The notes below the pieces were generated by a model. The model saw only the letters and a list, made by a program, of their open reading frames with translations. It did no database searches and was not told the DNA's origin. Shown piece after piece: positions 6,019 through 14,169 of a stretch of 37,272 nucleotides of DNA (position 1 is its first letter; every line of letters starts with the position of its first letter). The stretch is from NCBI GenBank assembly GCA_944385175.1, contig CALWWB010000009.1, forward strand, positions 1 through 37,272, given 5' to 3'. The DNA comes from an uncultured Oscillospiraceae bacterium (lineage in GTDB: Bacteria > Bacillota > Clostridia > Oscillospirales > Oscillospiraceae). The translations under genes were made by a program, and so were the position numbers.

Positions 6019-8658
6019 TCAGGCCATATCCTTGATGGCAGCCTGGGCGGCGGAGAGGCGGGCGATGGGAACACGGAAGGGAGAGCAGGACACGTAGTCC
6101 AGGCCCACTCTGTGGCAGAACTCCACGGAGCTGGGGTCGCCGCCGTGCTCGCCGCAGATACCCAGGTGCAGGTCGGGACGGGTCTCACGGCCAAGCTTTG
6201 CAGCCATGGCAACCAGCTTGCCCACGCCTACCTGGTCCAGACGGGCAAAGGGATCGCTCTCGTAGATCTTCTTGTCGTAGTAGGCGCCCAGGAACTTGCC
6301 GGCGTCGTCACGGCTGAAGCCGAAGGTCATCTGGGTCAGGTCGTTGGTACCGAAGGAGAAGAACTCGGCCTCCTTGGCGATCTCATCAGCGGTAAGGGCG
6401 GCTCTGGGGATCTCGATCATGGTGCCAACCAGGTACTTCATGTTGGAACCGGCAGCCTTGATGAGCTCGTCGGCAGCCTTAACCACCACGTCCTTGACGT
6501 ACTTCAGCTCCTTGACCTCGCCCACCAGGGGGATCATGATCTCGGGAACCATGGTCCACTCGGGGTGACGGGCCTGGACGGCCAGGGCGGCCTTGATGAC
6601 GGCACGGGTCTGCATCTCGGCAATCTCAGGATAGGTGACAGCCAGACGGCAGCCGCGGTGACCCATCATGGGGTTGAACTCGTGGAGGGAAGCGATGAGG
6701 GCCTTGATGTCCTCGACGGACTTGCCCTGAGCGTCGGCCAGGGCCTTGATGTCGGCCTCCTCGGTGGGAACGAACTCGTGGAGAGGGGGATCCAGGAAGC
6801 GGATGGTTACAGGGTAACCGCCCATTGCCTCGTAGATACCCTCGAAGTCGCTCTGCTGCATGGGCTCCAGCTTGGCCAGAGCTGCAACGCGCTCCTCCAG
6901 AGTGTCGGCGCAGATCATTTCACGGAAGGCAGCGATACGGTCGCTGTCGAAGAACATGTGCTCAGTACGGGTCAGGCCGATGCCCTCGGCGCCCAGCTCA
7001 CGGGCCTTGGCGGCATCGTGGGGAGTATCGGCATTGGTGCGAACGCGGAGGCGGCGGTACTTGTCGGCCCAGCTCATGATGCGGCCGAACTCGCCGGCGA
7101 TAGTGGCGTCAACGGTGGGGATGATGCCGTCGTAGATGTTGCCGGTGGAACCGTCGATGGAGATGTAGTCACCCTCGTGGTAGGTCTTGCCGGAGAGCTC
7201 AAACTTCTTGTTCTCCTCGTCCATCTTGATGGCGCCGCAGCCGGAGACGCAGCACTTGCCCATGCCTCTGGCAACAACGGCAGCGTGGCTGGTCATACCG
7301 CCGCGGACGGTGAGTATGCCCTGAGCAGCCTTCATGCCCTCGATATCCTCGGGGCTGGTCTCCAGACGGACCAGAACTACCTTCTCCTTGCGCTCGGCCC
7401 AAGCTTTGGCGTCCTCAGCAGTGAAGACCACCTTGCCGCAAGCAGCGCCGGGAGAAGCGCCCAAGCCCTTGCCGATGGGAGTGGCAGCCTTCAGCTTGTC
7501 GGCATCGAACTGGGGATGGAGCAGAGTGTCCAGAGTGCGGGGCTCGATCATGGCCACAGCCTGCTTCTCGTCGATCATGCCCTCGTCCACCAGGTCGCAG
7601 GCGATCTTCAGAGCGGCCTGAGCGGTACGCTTGCCGTTACGGGTCTGGAGCATGTAGAGCTTGCCGTTTTCAACGGTGAACTCCATGTCCTGCATATCTC
7701 TGTAGTGGTTCTCCAGGGTCTTGCAGACCTGCTCGAACTGGGCAAAGGCTTCGGGGAACTGCTCGGCCATCTGGCTGATGTGCATGGGGGTACGGATACC
7801 GGCCACCACGTCCTCGCCCTGGGCGTTGACCAGGAACTCACCGAAGAGCTTCTTCTCGCCGGTGGCGGGGTTACGGGTAAAGGCAACGCCGGTACCGGAG
7901 TTGTCGTTCAGGTTGCCGAATACCATGGGCATGACGTTGACGGCAGTACCCCAGGAGTAGGGGATGTCGTTGTCACGACGGTACACATTGGCTCTGGGGT
8001 TGTCCCAGGAGCGGAACACGGCACGGATTGCCTCGTAGAGCTGGACTTTGGGGTCGGAGGGGAAGTCCTGGCCGATCTGCTTCTTGTACTCGGCCTTGAA
8101 CTGGTTGGCCAGCTCCTTCAGGTCGGCAGCGGTGAGATCCAGGTCGGACTTGGCGCCCTTGGCCTCTTTCATCTCGTCAATGAGCTGCTCAAAGTACTTC
8201 TTGCCAACTTCCATAACCACATCGGAGAACATCTGGATGAAGCGGCGGTAGGAGTCGTAAACGAAGCGCTCAAAGTTGGGATCGGGGTTGCCCTTGATCA
8301 TGGCGGCAACAACATCATCATTGAGGCCCAGATTCAGGATGGTGTCCATCATGCCGGGCATGGAGGCGCGGGCGCCGGAACGGACGGAGACCAGCATGGG
8401 GTTATTGAGATCGCCGAACTTCTTGCCGTTGATCTGCTCCATGGTCTCAACGTTCTTCATGATCTCGGCCATGATTTCATCGTTGATCTGACGGCCGTCC
8501 TCATAGTACTGAGTGCAGGCCTCGGTGGTAATAGTAAAGCCCTGAGGAACAGGCAGGCCGATAGCGGTCATCTCTGCCAGGTTGGCACCCTTGCCGCCCA
8601 GCAGCTCACGCATATTTGCATTGCCTTCGGAAAACATGTAAACGTACTTTTTGCTCAT
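6019..8658 (-). CDS. ppdK: Pyruvate, phosphate dikinase
   Basis: This 879-residue enzyme interconverts pyruvate, ATP and phosphate with phosphoenolpyruvate, AMP and pyrophosphate in the cytoplasm; in anaerobes it often works as the PPi-dependent glycolytic step. The domains are in standard order: an N-terminal ATP-grasp domain (GGKGANLAEM near residue 22, GSGARASMPGMMDT near 96), the swivelling phosphohistidine domain with GGMTSHAAVVARGMGK and catalytic His458, and the C-terminal PEP/pyruvate barrel ending in CGEHGGDPSS with the general-acid Cys835. Length and these residues match the well-studied Clostridium symbiosum enzyme (His455, Cys831). The start has AAAGGACG upstream. It has its own promoter and terminator, so it is monocistronic. 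No regulatory-protein gene for it is visible nearby. Confidence 0.98.
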   Translation of the reverse strand: MSKKYVYMFSEGNANMRELLGGKGANLAEMTAIGLPVPQGFTITTEACTQYYEDGRQINDEIMAEIMKNVETMEQINGKKFGDLNNPMLVSVRSGARASMPGMMDTILNLGLNDDVVAAMIKGNPDPNFERFVYDSYRRFIQMFSDVVMEVGKKYFEQLIDEMKEAKGAKSDLDLTAADLKELANQFKAEYKKQIGQDFPSDPKVQLYEAIRAVFRSWDNPRANVYRRDNDIPYSWGTAVNVMPMVFGNLNDNSGTGVAFTRNPATGEKKLFGEFLVNAQGEDVVAGIRTPMHISQMAEQFPEAFAQFEQVCKTLENHYRDMQDMEFTVENGKLYMLQTRNGKRTAQAALKIACDLVDEGMIDEKQAVAMIEPRTLDTLLHPQFDADKLKAATPIGKGLGASPGAACGKVVFTAEDAKAWAERKEKVVLVRLETSPEDIEGMKAAQGILTVRGGMTSHAAVVARGMGKCCVSGCGAIKMDEENKKFELSGKTYHEGDYISIDGSTGNIYDGIIPTVDATIAGEFGRIMSWADKYRRLRVRTNADTPHDAAKARELGAEGIGLTRTEHMFFDSDRIAAFREMICADTLEERVAALAKLEPMQQSDFEGIYEAMGGYPVTIRFLDPPLHEFVPTEEADIKALADAQGKSVEDIKALIASLHEFNPMMGHRGCRLAVTYPEIAEMQTRAVIKAALAVQARHPEWTMVPEIMIPLVGEVKELKYVKDVVVKAADELIKAAGSNMKYLVGTMIEIPRAALTADEIAKEAEFFSFGTNDLTQMTFGFSRDDAGKFLGAYYDKKIYESDPFARLDQVGVGKLVAMAAKLGRETRPDLHLGICGEHGGDPSSVEFCHRVGLDYVSCSPFRVPIARLSAAQAAIKDMA

Positions 8659-8709
8659 TGTTTTCGTCCTTTCTATAGTAAAAAAAGAATTGACTTTTTG
8701 CCACTTGTT

Positions 8710-8739
8710 AGATTACCACAAAACTGCCAAAATTATCAA
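8710..8739 (-). promoter_or_regulatory. Candidate ppdK promoter
   Basis: On the minus strand TTGATA (8739-8734) and TAATCT (8715-8710) are separated by 18 bases, with TGG just before the -10 giving an extended -10. It lies between the rsmA stop and the ppdK start. Confidence 0.5.
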
Positions 8740-8749
8740 TGCATTTTAC

Positions 8750-9619
8750 TCACAAATCAGTATGTGTAATCTTGCTTATTTCATCACTTATTTTTGCAAA
8801 TCCACCAATATCCAAAACTTCTCCCCGGATTCTGGTATCAAAACCGCAGTTTGCTATGGCCTGCTCCGCCTGTTCTTTGGTCACCTTGCCAAGCTGTGAA
8901 CTCAGGGCATTGACCAGTGTCTTTCTCCGCTGATTGAAAGCGGCCCTGACGATGCGGAACATGAGCTTCTCATCCTCCACTTCTGCCGGAGGCAGGCCCC
9001 GTTTTTTAAGCCTTATAACGCTGGATGTGACCTTTGGCTGGGGCATGAAGCAGGATGGCGGCACGTCGAAAAGCAGCTCCGGCTCCATGTGCCACTGAAC
9101 GAAGATGCCGAAGGCCCCGTGATCGGCGCAGCCCTGGGCAGCACAGATGCGCCTTGCCACCTCCCGCTGTATCATCACCGTTATGGTGTCAAAGCATTCT
9201 GCTTCTATAAAAGCTGTGAGCAGTGGGCTTGTCACATTGTAGGGCAGGTTTGCACATACCGCCTTTTTAAGGCCCCCCAGCTTTCCCTCCGCCAGGGCAG
9301 CAATGTCCATCTTCATCACATCGCCGTATACTATTTCCACATTTCCGCAGTCCGCCAGGGTCTCGGCCAAGATTGGCTTGAGAGCCTTGTCCAGCTCTAC
9401 CGCCACCACCTTGTCCGCCCGATTTGACAGCTCCCTGGTAAGACAGCCTATGCCCGGGCCCACCTCCAGCACGCCCAGCCCCTTCTCCGGTACGCCGGCG
9501 GCGGCAATATCCTCCGGCACCCAGGCGGCGGTGAGGAAGTTCTGCCCCAGGGACTTTGAAAAATGAAAGCCGTGGCGTCCCAGCAGCTCCCGAATGTATG
9601 CGCTATTCGTCAGCTCCAT
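8750..9619 (-). CDS. rsmA: 16S rRNA adenine(1518/1519) dimethyltransferase
   Basis: This 289-residue Rossmann methyltransferase (KsgA/RsmA) dimethylates two adjacent adenines in the 3' hairpin of 16S rRNA during late 30S assembly. Visible motifs are the N-terminal FSKSLGQNFL, the SAM loop LEVGPGIG (residues 51-58), the acidic VVAVELD, and the catalytic NLPY (124-127). The C-terminal helical domain is present (RAAFNQRRKTLVNALS). The open frame extends upstream to 9763 but that part belongs to a different gene; ATG 9619 has AGGTGA just before it and gives normal family length. It follows the small membrane-protein gene by only 2 bases, so translation is probably coupled. It is the last gene of the rimM operon. 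Confidence 0.96.
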   Translation of the reverse strand: MELTNSAYIRELLGRHGFHFSKSLGQNFLTAAWVPEDIAAAGVPEKGLGVLEVGPGIGCLTRELSNRADKVVAVELDKALKPILAETLADCGNVEIVYGDVMKMDIAALAEGKLGGLKKAVCANLPYNVTSPLLTAFIEAECFDTITVMIQREVARRICAAQGCADHGAFGIFVQWHMEPELLFDVPPSCFMPQPKVTSSVIRLKKRGLPPAEVEDEKLMFRIVRAAFNQRRKTLVNALSSQLGKVTKEQAEQAIANCGFDTRIRGEVLDIGGFAKISDEISKITHTDL

Positions 9620-9621
9620 GT

Positions 9622-9798
9622 TCACCTGAACTTCCACCAGCGCAGCCACTGGCCTGCAAGGCACATGAAAATCAGCGCAATGCCGCAGAGCCTGCTGAAA
9701 GCGGTACCGCCGCTGGTCATGAACAAAAGCACATACAGCACTGCCAGGGCAATGACAGTCCACACTATGGCCGAAATGAGATATCTATTGTTCCCCAT
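9622..9798 (-). CDS. Small two-helix membrane protein between trmD and rsmA
   Basis: This 58-residue open frame reads MGNNRYLISAIVWTVIALAV at the start and ends in QWLRWWKFR. It has two hydrophobic segments: residues about 7-27 (LISAIVWTVIALAVLYVLLF) and about 36-50 (LCGIALIFMCLAGQW). The Trp/Arg/Lys-rich tail would lie on the cytoplasmic side. I do not recognise a family. Support for a real gene: GAGGG sits 7 bases before the ATG, the gene starts 10 bases after the trmD stop, and its stop is 2 bases before the rsmA start, so it fits the operon with almost no slack. The membrane-protein pattern is hard to get by chance. Function unknown. Confidence 0.7.
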   Translation of the reverse strand: MGNNRYLISAIVWTVIALAVLYVLLFMTSGGTAFSRLCGIALIFMCLAGQWLRWWKFR

Positions 9799-9808
9799 TT
9801 GAAAGCCC

Positions 9809-11092
9809 TCACTTTTTCAGTATTTTCTCAAAGGCCTGCCGGGCCGGGTCGTGTCCATATTCGTTGGCCAGAACGTTGCCCCGGTAGCGAAAGCCGTTGT
9901 TCCTCAGCAGATTCTGCATGGACTTGTTCTTCTTGTGGGTGTCCACCCTCACGGCCCTGCCGCCCAGCTGCCGGGTGATATCCTCCACGCAGCGGAGCAT
10001 ATATTCCGCCACGGCACTGCCCCGGTATTCCCTGGCCACGGCACTGCGGTGCAGCACGCAGTATGGTACATCCGGCGTCCACTTGCCGTCGGTGATATCC
10101 TCGTAAGAGGGTTCCGGCTTGTCGGTAAGGAAGAAGAAGGCGGCTATCTCAAAACCGTGTCGCACCACATACAGCTCTCCCCCTTCCGCATCCTGCCGCA
10201 GCTGCTTTTCACTGGGGTAGTCCCCCTGCCACTGGTCAACCCCGTGTTCTCTCAGGGTCTGTCTGGCGTAGTCCACTATCTCCATTATCCTGGGTATGTC
10301 CTCAAGACTCGCCTTGCCATAGCTCAGCGGCTCCGTCAGCTGCCTGCGGGAAGCCTCTTTCTCTATTTCTTCCATCAGTTTCCTGTCCTCTTTATCTTTA
10401 AGCTCCAGCCGGGCAAACATGTCCGGCCTCTTTTCTCTGGTGCGCTTTAGCTGCATCTTTCTCCGCCAGCGCGCCACCCTGCTGTGGTCGCCCTTTATCA
10501 GTACCTCCGGTACCCTGCGGCCCTCCCAGATCTCCGGCCGGGTGTACTGGGGGTATTCCAGAAGACCGTCCCAGTGGCTCTCCCCGGTGTAGCACTCCTC
10601 GTCCGCCAGCACTCCCGGTACCAGACGGCATACCGAGTCCGCCACGGCCATGGCGGCTATCTCTCCTCCCGTAAGCACAAAGTCCCCCAGGGATATCTCC
10701 TCGTCCACACACTGTTCTATAAAGCGCTCGTCCACGCCTTCATAGTGGCCGCAGACCAGCACCAGATGGTCATAGTCTCTTTTCAGCCTTTTTGCCGTCT
10801 CCTGGGTGTAGGGCTGTCCCTGTGGGGACATGTAGATCACCCGGCTGCGCAGGCCCTGTACAGTTAACATAATGTGTTCAAGACAGGACTTGAGAGGCTG
10901 GGCCATCATGACGCAGCCGTAGCCGCCGCCATAGGGGTAGTCGTCCACCTGCTTCTGCTTATTCAGAGTGTAGTCCCGTATCTGATGGCAGTTTATCTCA
11001 ACTATACCTTTTTTCGCGGCTCTGCCGATTATGCTCTCGTGGAGCACCGCTCCCACAGTATCGGGAAATAAGGTCATTATATCTATGCGCAT
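9809..11092 (-). CDS. trmD: tRNA (guanine37-N1)-methyltransferase fused to a GNAT acetyltransferase domain
   Basis: Residues 1-245 are a complete TrmD, the SPOUT-fold enzyme that makes m1G37 in tRNAs to prevent +1 frameshifts. Visible are MSPQG (89-93), LVCGHYEGVDER (112-123), the trefoil-knot loop SLGDFVLTGGE (134-144), Arg156, and SHWDGLLEYPQYTRP with the catalytic Asp175. TrmD normally ends near 240-250. Here the frame continues to 427 residues with a GNAT-like domain from about 258: the HGVDQWQGDYPS strand region, REYRGSAVAEYML as the likely acetyl-CoA loop, and VDTHKKNKSMQNLLRNNGF near the end. The substrate of the GNAT half is unknown. The gene starts 1 base after the rimM stop. The reading frame is continuous, so the fusion is real unless there is an assembly error. 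Confidence 0.93.
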   Translation of the reverse strand: MRIDIMTLFPDTVGAVLHESIIGRAAKKGIVEINCHQIRDYTLNKQKQVDDYPYGGGYGCVMMAQPLKSCLEHIMLTVQGLRSRVIYMSPQGQPYTQETAKRLKRDYDHLVLVCGHYEGVDERFIEQCVDEEISLGDFVLTGGEIAAMAVADSVCRLVPGVLADEECYTGESHWDGLLEYPQYTRPEIWEGRRVPEVLIKGDHSRVARWRRKMQLKRTREKRPDMFARLELKDKEDRKLMEEIEKEASRRQLTEPLSYGKASLEDIPRIMEIVDYARQTLREHGVDQWQGDYPSEKQLRQDAEGGELYVVRHGFEIAAFFFLTDKPEPSYEDITDGKWTPDVPYCVLHRSAVAREYRGSAVAEYMLRCVEDITRQLGGRAVRVDTHKKNKSMQNLLRNNGFRYRGNVLANEYGHDPARQAFEKILKK

Positions 11093-11093
11093 T

Positions 11094-11582
11094 TCACATT
11101 CCCTCGATGAGGCGGACAGTAATTATCCCCGCCTCAGGATCAGTTGACATAATAAATTCAGGTACAGCGGGGATAAGGTGCTCTTCGCTCCCCTGCACCA
11201 CATATATATTGGAGGCGGGGCGCTCCAGCACTTCCGTGAGCCGGCCTATCTCCCGGCCCTGCTCGTCCTGCACCCTTGCCCCGATTATATCCTGAATGAA
11301 GTATCTGCCCCTGGGCAGCTTTGCGTCGGATCGCAGGATATGGGCTGTCTTGCCTTTCAGGGCCATGGCGGCGTTCACATCCTCTATACCCTCCAGCTTT
11401 GCAATAAGGAAACCCTTGAGTATCTTGGCTGAGACTATTTTAAATTCCCGCCCCTCCAGGAATATCCTGCCGCACTTTTTAAGAAAGTCCGGGGAGTCCA
11501 GCCATACCTCTATCTTCACTTCCCCGGCCACCCCGTGGGTATTGCATATGCGTCCGGCCTCGATGTATTCCAGCTTTTCCAT
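11094..11582 (-). CDS. rimM: 16S rRNA processing protein RimM
   Basis: This 162-residue protein matches RimM, a 30S maturation factor that binds ribosomal protein S19 and helps assemble the 30S head. The N-terminal barrel shows YIEAGRICNTHGVAGEVKIE, and the PRC-barrel half shows RYFIQDIIGARVQDEQGREI and IPAVPEFI. I chose ATG 11582 because GGAGGT lies upstream at good spacing and the product then has family length; the frame could extend to 11606. RimM-TrmD adjacency is widely conserved. It is the first gene of a transcript that starts from its own promoter, downstream of the khpA terminator. Confidence 0.95.
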   Translation of the reverse strand: MEKLEYIEAGRICNTHGVAGEVKIEVWLDSPDFLKKCGRIFLEGREFKIVSAKILKGFLIAKLEGIEDVNAAMALKGKTAHILRSDAKLPRGRYFIQDIIGARVQDEQGREIGRLTEVLERPASNIYVVQGSEEHLIPAVPEFIMSTDPEAGIITVRLIEGM

Positions 11583-11614
11583 AGCCACCTCCGCCCTGGT
11601 TTTCAAAACGCTTT

Positions 11615-11643
11615 ATTTTAACATGATAACTCTAATTTGCCAA
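11615..11643 (-). promoter_or_regulatory. Sigma-A promoter of rimM-trmD-rsmA
   Basis: On the minus strand TTGGCA (11643-11638) and TAAAAT (11620-11615) are separated by 17 bases, just beyond the terminator that follows khpA. It would start transcription near 11608, about 26 bases before the chosen rimM ATG. Confidence 0.65.
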
Positions 11644-11652
11644 GATAAAACA

Positions 11653-11682
11653 AAAAATCCGGAGCGTCCGCTCCGGATTTTT
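11653..11682 (-). terminator. Terminator between khpA and rimM
   Basis: A perfect 13-bp stem (11653-11665 with 11670-11682) around a 4-base loop ends in a T run on the minus strand. It separates ylxM-ffh-rpsP-khpA from rimM-trmD, which are often one operon in related bacteria. The A/T arms are symmetric, so it could also act on plus-strand transcripts. Confidence 0.8.
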
Positions 11683-11688
11683 ACAGCA

Positions 11689-11919
11689 TCAGTCCATGAT
11701 CTCCACTGATACCTTTTTGCCCTTTCTCTGGGCAACGGCCCGCATAAGTATACGGATCTGCTTTACGATCCTGCCCTGCCGGCCAATGACCTTGCCCATA
11801 TCGCCGTCGGCGACCCGCACTTCAAACACGGTTTCGCCATCGGCTTTGCGCTCGGTCACAGAGACCTCTGCGGGATTGTCCACAAGGCTCTGCACTATAT
11901 AGGTCAATAGTTCTTTCAT
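11689..11919 (-). CDS. khpA: KH-domain RNA-binding protein KhpA
   Basis: This 76-residue protein is the single-KH-domain KhpA (YlqC) family. The GXXG loop is GRQG at residues 46-49 within MGKVIGRQGRIVKQIR, preceded by the beta strands typical of a type II KH fold. KhpA works with KhpB/Jag and binds RNAs affecting cell elongation and gene expression in Firmicutes. It lies 18 bases after rpsP in the common rpsP-khpA order and is the last gene before a terminator. Confidence 0.93.
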   Translation of the reverse strand: MKELLTYIVQSLVDNPAEVSVTERKADGETVFEVRVADGDMGKVIGRQGRIVKQIRILMRAVAQRKGKKVSVEIMD

Positions 11920-11937
11920 GCCGGTAGAAACTCCTTA

Positions 11938-12174
11938 TTAGGCCTCGACCTTTTTCAGCAGGCCGCGGACTGTGTCGGTGGGCTGAGCGCCGTTAGAGAT
12001 CCAGTACTTTGCCCGCTCCATATCCACCTTGATCTTCTCGCCCTCGGCCATGGGATCGTAGGTGCCGAGCTCTTCGATAAAGCGGCCGTCACGGGGACTG
12101 CGGGAATCCGCAACCACGATACGGTAGTAAGGTGCCTTCTTGGCGCCCATTCTGCGAAGTCTGATTTTGACCAT
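11938..12174 (-). CDS. rpsP: 30S ribosomal protein S16
   Basis: This 78-residue protein is S16, a 30S assembly protein that binds the 5' domain of 16S r[23 protein letters not shown] at the N-terminus and [18 protein letters not shown] are diagnostic, and [11 protein letters not shown] ends it normally. The chosen ATG at 12174 has GGAGGTGA upstream; the frame extends to 12201 but that addition would include the ribosome site. It lies between ffh and khpA in the usual order. Confidence 0.97.
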   Translation of the reverse strand: MVKIRLRRMGAKKAPYYRIVVADSRSPRDGRFIEELGTYDPMAEGEKIKVDMERAKYWISNGAQPTDTVRGLLKKVEA

Positions 12175-12237
12175 TGTATATTCACCTCCATGTATTTTCA
12201 TTCATATATTACAAACACCTAGGTGCCTGTAAGCTGA

Positions 12238-13605
12238 TTAAAAGGGGAAGCCCCCGCCCATACCGGGGAACCCGCCGCCCATGCGGCCCATTTTCTTTTG
12301 CAGCTTTTTGGCATTTTTCCCGGTGAGCTGCTTTGTCATCTGCTTCATTGCATCGTACTGCTTGAGCAGGCGGTTCACATCCACCACAGAGGTGCCGCTG
12401 CCGGCAGCAATACGCTTTTTACGGCTGCTGTTGAGCATAGAGGGGTTGTCCCTCTCCGCCTGGGTCATGGACAGGATGATGGCCTCCTGATGTGCCAGCA
12501 GCTTCTCGTCCAGCTTTGCCCCCTGTAGGGCTTTGGCGTCCATGCCTGGAAGCATGCCCACCACGTCCTTCAGATCACCCATACTGCGCAGCTGGGCCAT
12601 CTGGTCCAGGTAGTCTCCCAAAGTAAAGCGATTGCTCCGCAGCCGTTCCGCCGCTTCCAGAGCTTTCTTTTCGTCGAAGCTCTTTTCCGCCTTCTCAATG
12701 AGGGTCAGCACATCGCCCATACCCAGTATACGGGAGGCCATGCGGTCCGGGTGGAAGGGTTCTATCATATCCAGCTTTTCGCCGGTGCCTATAAATTTTA
12801 TGGGTTTGCCGGTAGTCTGGCGAATTGACAATGCCGCTCCGCCCCTGGCGTCGCCGTCCAGCTTGGAGAGCATGACACCGGTTATGCCCAGGGCTTCGTC
12901 AAAAGCCGCAGCGGCATTCACCGCATCCTGACCGGTCATGGCGTCCACTACCAGCATTATCTCCGCCGGGTCAACGGCAGCCTTGATGTTCTTAAGCTCA
13001 TCCATGAGCTCCTGGTCTATGTGCAGCCGGCCTGCCGTATCCAGGAACACCAGGTCGTTGCCGTGCTTTCTGGCATGCTCCACGGCGGCCTTGGCGATGT
13101 CCACAGGATTGGTCTGACCCATCTGGAACACGGGGATACCCAGCTGGGCGCCCACCGTCTCCAGCTGCTTTATAGCGGCGGGCCGGTAGATGTCACATGC
13201 AGCCAGCAGCGGGCGCTTGCCCTGCTTGCGCATATAGCCTGCCAGCTTTGCCCCGTTGGTGGTCTTACCGGCTCCCTGCAGTCCCACCAGCATAACCACG
13301 CTGGGTGAGCGGGAACCTATATTCAGCTTCTGGTTTTCCCCGCCCATAAGGGCGCAGAGCTCCTCATTGACTATCTTGATGACCATCTGGGCCGGGGACA
13401 GGGTTTCCAGCACATCGGCCCCGCATGCTCTCTCGGTGACGGTCTTGGTAAAGCTCTTGACCACCTTGTAGCTCACGTCCGCTTCCAGCAGGGCCATGCG
13501 CACTTCCCTCATGGCCTCCTTCACGTCGGCAGCGGAAAGGCGGCCCTTGCCTCTGAGCTTTTTAAAAGCGGCATTCAGTTTTTCGGATAAGCTTTCAAAT
13601 GCCAT
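12238..13605 (-). CDS. ffh: Signal recognition particle GTPase Ffh
   Basis: This 455-residue protein is Ffh, which binds 4.5S/scRNA and hydrophobic signal sequences and delivers ribosomes to FtsY at the membrane. The N domain (1-90) is followed by the GTPase domain with P-loop GLQGAGKTT (108-116), DTAGRL and SKLDGDARGG, then the methionine-rich M domain with SRKKRIAAGSG and a Gly/Met/Phe tail (GGGFPGMGGGFPF). I chose ATG 13605; a TTG at 13611 directly abuts the ylxM stop and is an alternative start. The ribosome site is within the end of ylxM, so the two are likely translationally coupled. Confidence 0.98.
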   Translation of the reverse strand: MAFESLSEKLNAAFKKLRGKGRLSAADVKEAMREVRMALLEADVSYKVVKSFTKTVTERACGADVLETLSPAQMVIKIVNEELCALMGGENQKLNIGSRSPSVVMLVGLQGAGKTTNGAKLAGYMRKQGKRPLLAACDIYRPAAIKQLETVGAQLGIPVFQMGQTNPVDIAKAAVEHARKHGNDLVFLDTAGRLHIDQELMDELKNIKAAVDPAEIMLVVDAMTGQDAVNAAAAFDEALGITGVMLSKLDGDARGGAALSIRQTTGKPIKFIGTGEKLDMIEPFHPDRMASRILGMGDVLTLIEKAEKSFDEKKALEAAERLRSNRFTLGDYLDQMAQLRSMGDLKDVVGMLPGMDAKALQGAKLDEKLLAHQEAIILSMTQAERDNPSMLNSSRKKRIAAGSGTSVVDVNRLLKQYDAMKQMTKQLTGKNAKKLQKKMGRMGGGFPGMGGGFPF

Positions 13606-13611
13606 AAACAA

Positions 13612-13968
13612 TCAACCTCTGGCTATGACTGCCTCAATGTCTCCCGCGGTCTTTGCCGCGATGGCGCTGGCCTCTCCCTCTGTCATGGCGACCAAGGCTT
13701 CTATCTGTTCCCTGATCTTTTCCAGGGCGCTGCGGTTTTCCTCAAAGCGGCGGATAAGTCCGGTCTTTTCCTCAATATCCCGCAGGGCAGCTTCCGCCCG
13801 GCGGATATTGTCCCAAACCCCTTGGCGGGATATGCCGCACTGTTCGGCTATCTCAGCCAGGGATAGGTCCTCATTATAATGTAAGTCAAAGCACAGCCGC
13901 TGTTTCTCAGTCAATAGCTCGCCGTAAAAATCCAGCAGCATGGCCTGTCTCAGTCTGCCGTCGCTCAC
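13612..13968 (-). CDS. ylxM: YlxM-family HTH protein, SRP-associated
   Basis: This 118-residue protein is the YlxM/p13 helix-turn-helix family, which is nearly always next to ffh and is reported to modulate SRP GTPase activity in streptococci. A sigma-70 region 4-like HTH is visible (LTEKQRLCFDLHYNEDLSLA and CGISRQGVWDNIRRAEAAL), followed by a coiled C-terminal part. I chose GTG 13968 because AGGGGG lies 7 bases upstream; a TTG at 13986 lacks a ribosome site. It is the first gene of the ffh operon. Confidence 0.92.
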   Translation of the reverse strand: MSDGRLRQAMLLDFYGELLTEKQRLCFDLHYNEDLSLAEIAEQCGISRQGVWDNIRRAEAALRDIEEKTGLIRRFEENRSALEKIREQIEALVAMTEGEASAIAAKTAGDIEAVIARG

Positions 13969-14003
13969 GGTCAAGCCCCCTGTCAAGTATTTACCGTTGA
14001 CAG

Positions 14004-14032
14004 AGTATACTACGCTCGCCCCTTGCTGTCAA
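14004..14032 (-). promoter_or_regulatory. Strong sigma-A promoter of ylxM-ffh-rpsP-khpA
   Basis: On the minus strand TTGACA (14032-14027) and TATACT (14009-14004) are exactly 17 bases apart, almost the full consensus. The transcript would start near 13997, about 30 bases before the ylxM GTG. Confidence 0.8.
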
Positions 14033-14107
14033 GCATTTTTTCTTTACAGCATCGATAAATTTCTTTCTCCGCTCCCCGGCTTTGTCGGCCGTCATAAGGA
14101 ATAATCA

Positions 14108-14129
14108 GGCATTTTCTGGGGAAAATGCC
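14108..14129 (+). other. Leader hairpin before the glucan synthase gene
   Basis: GGCATTTTC (14108-14116) and GAAAATGCC (14121-14129) form a perfect 9-bp stem with a 4-base loop, 40 bases before the ATG at 14170. No T run follows, so it is not a terminator. Its role is unknown; it could stabilise the leader or affect translation. I found no convincing promoter in 14033-14107. Confidence 0.4.
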
Positions 14130-14169
14130 AAGGTGAGGAACAAGAAAATTTCCCTGATAGGAGACAGCC

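Noticed and set aside
5962..8769. A 935-residue plus-strand open frame opposite ppdK
   Set aside because: It is the antisense shadow of a clear ppdK gene, repetitive in Leu/Gly/Val/His as GC-rich antisense frames are, and has no ribosome site.
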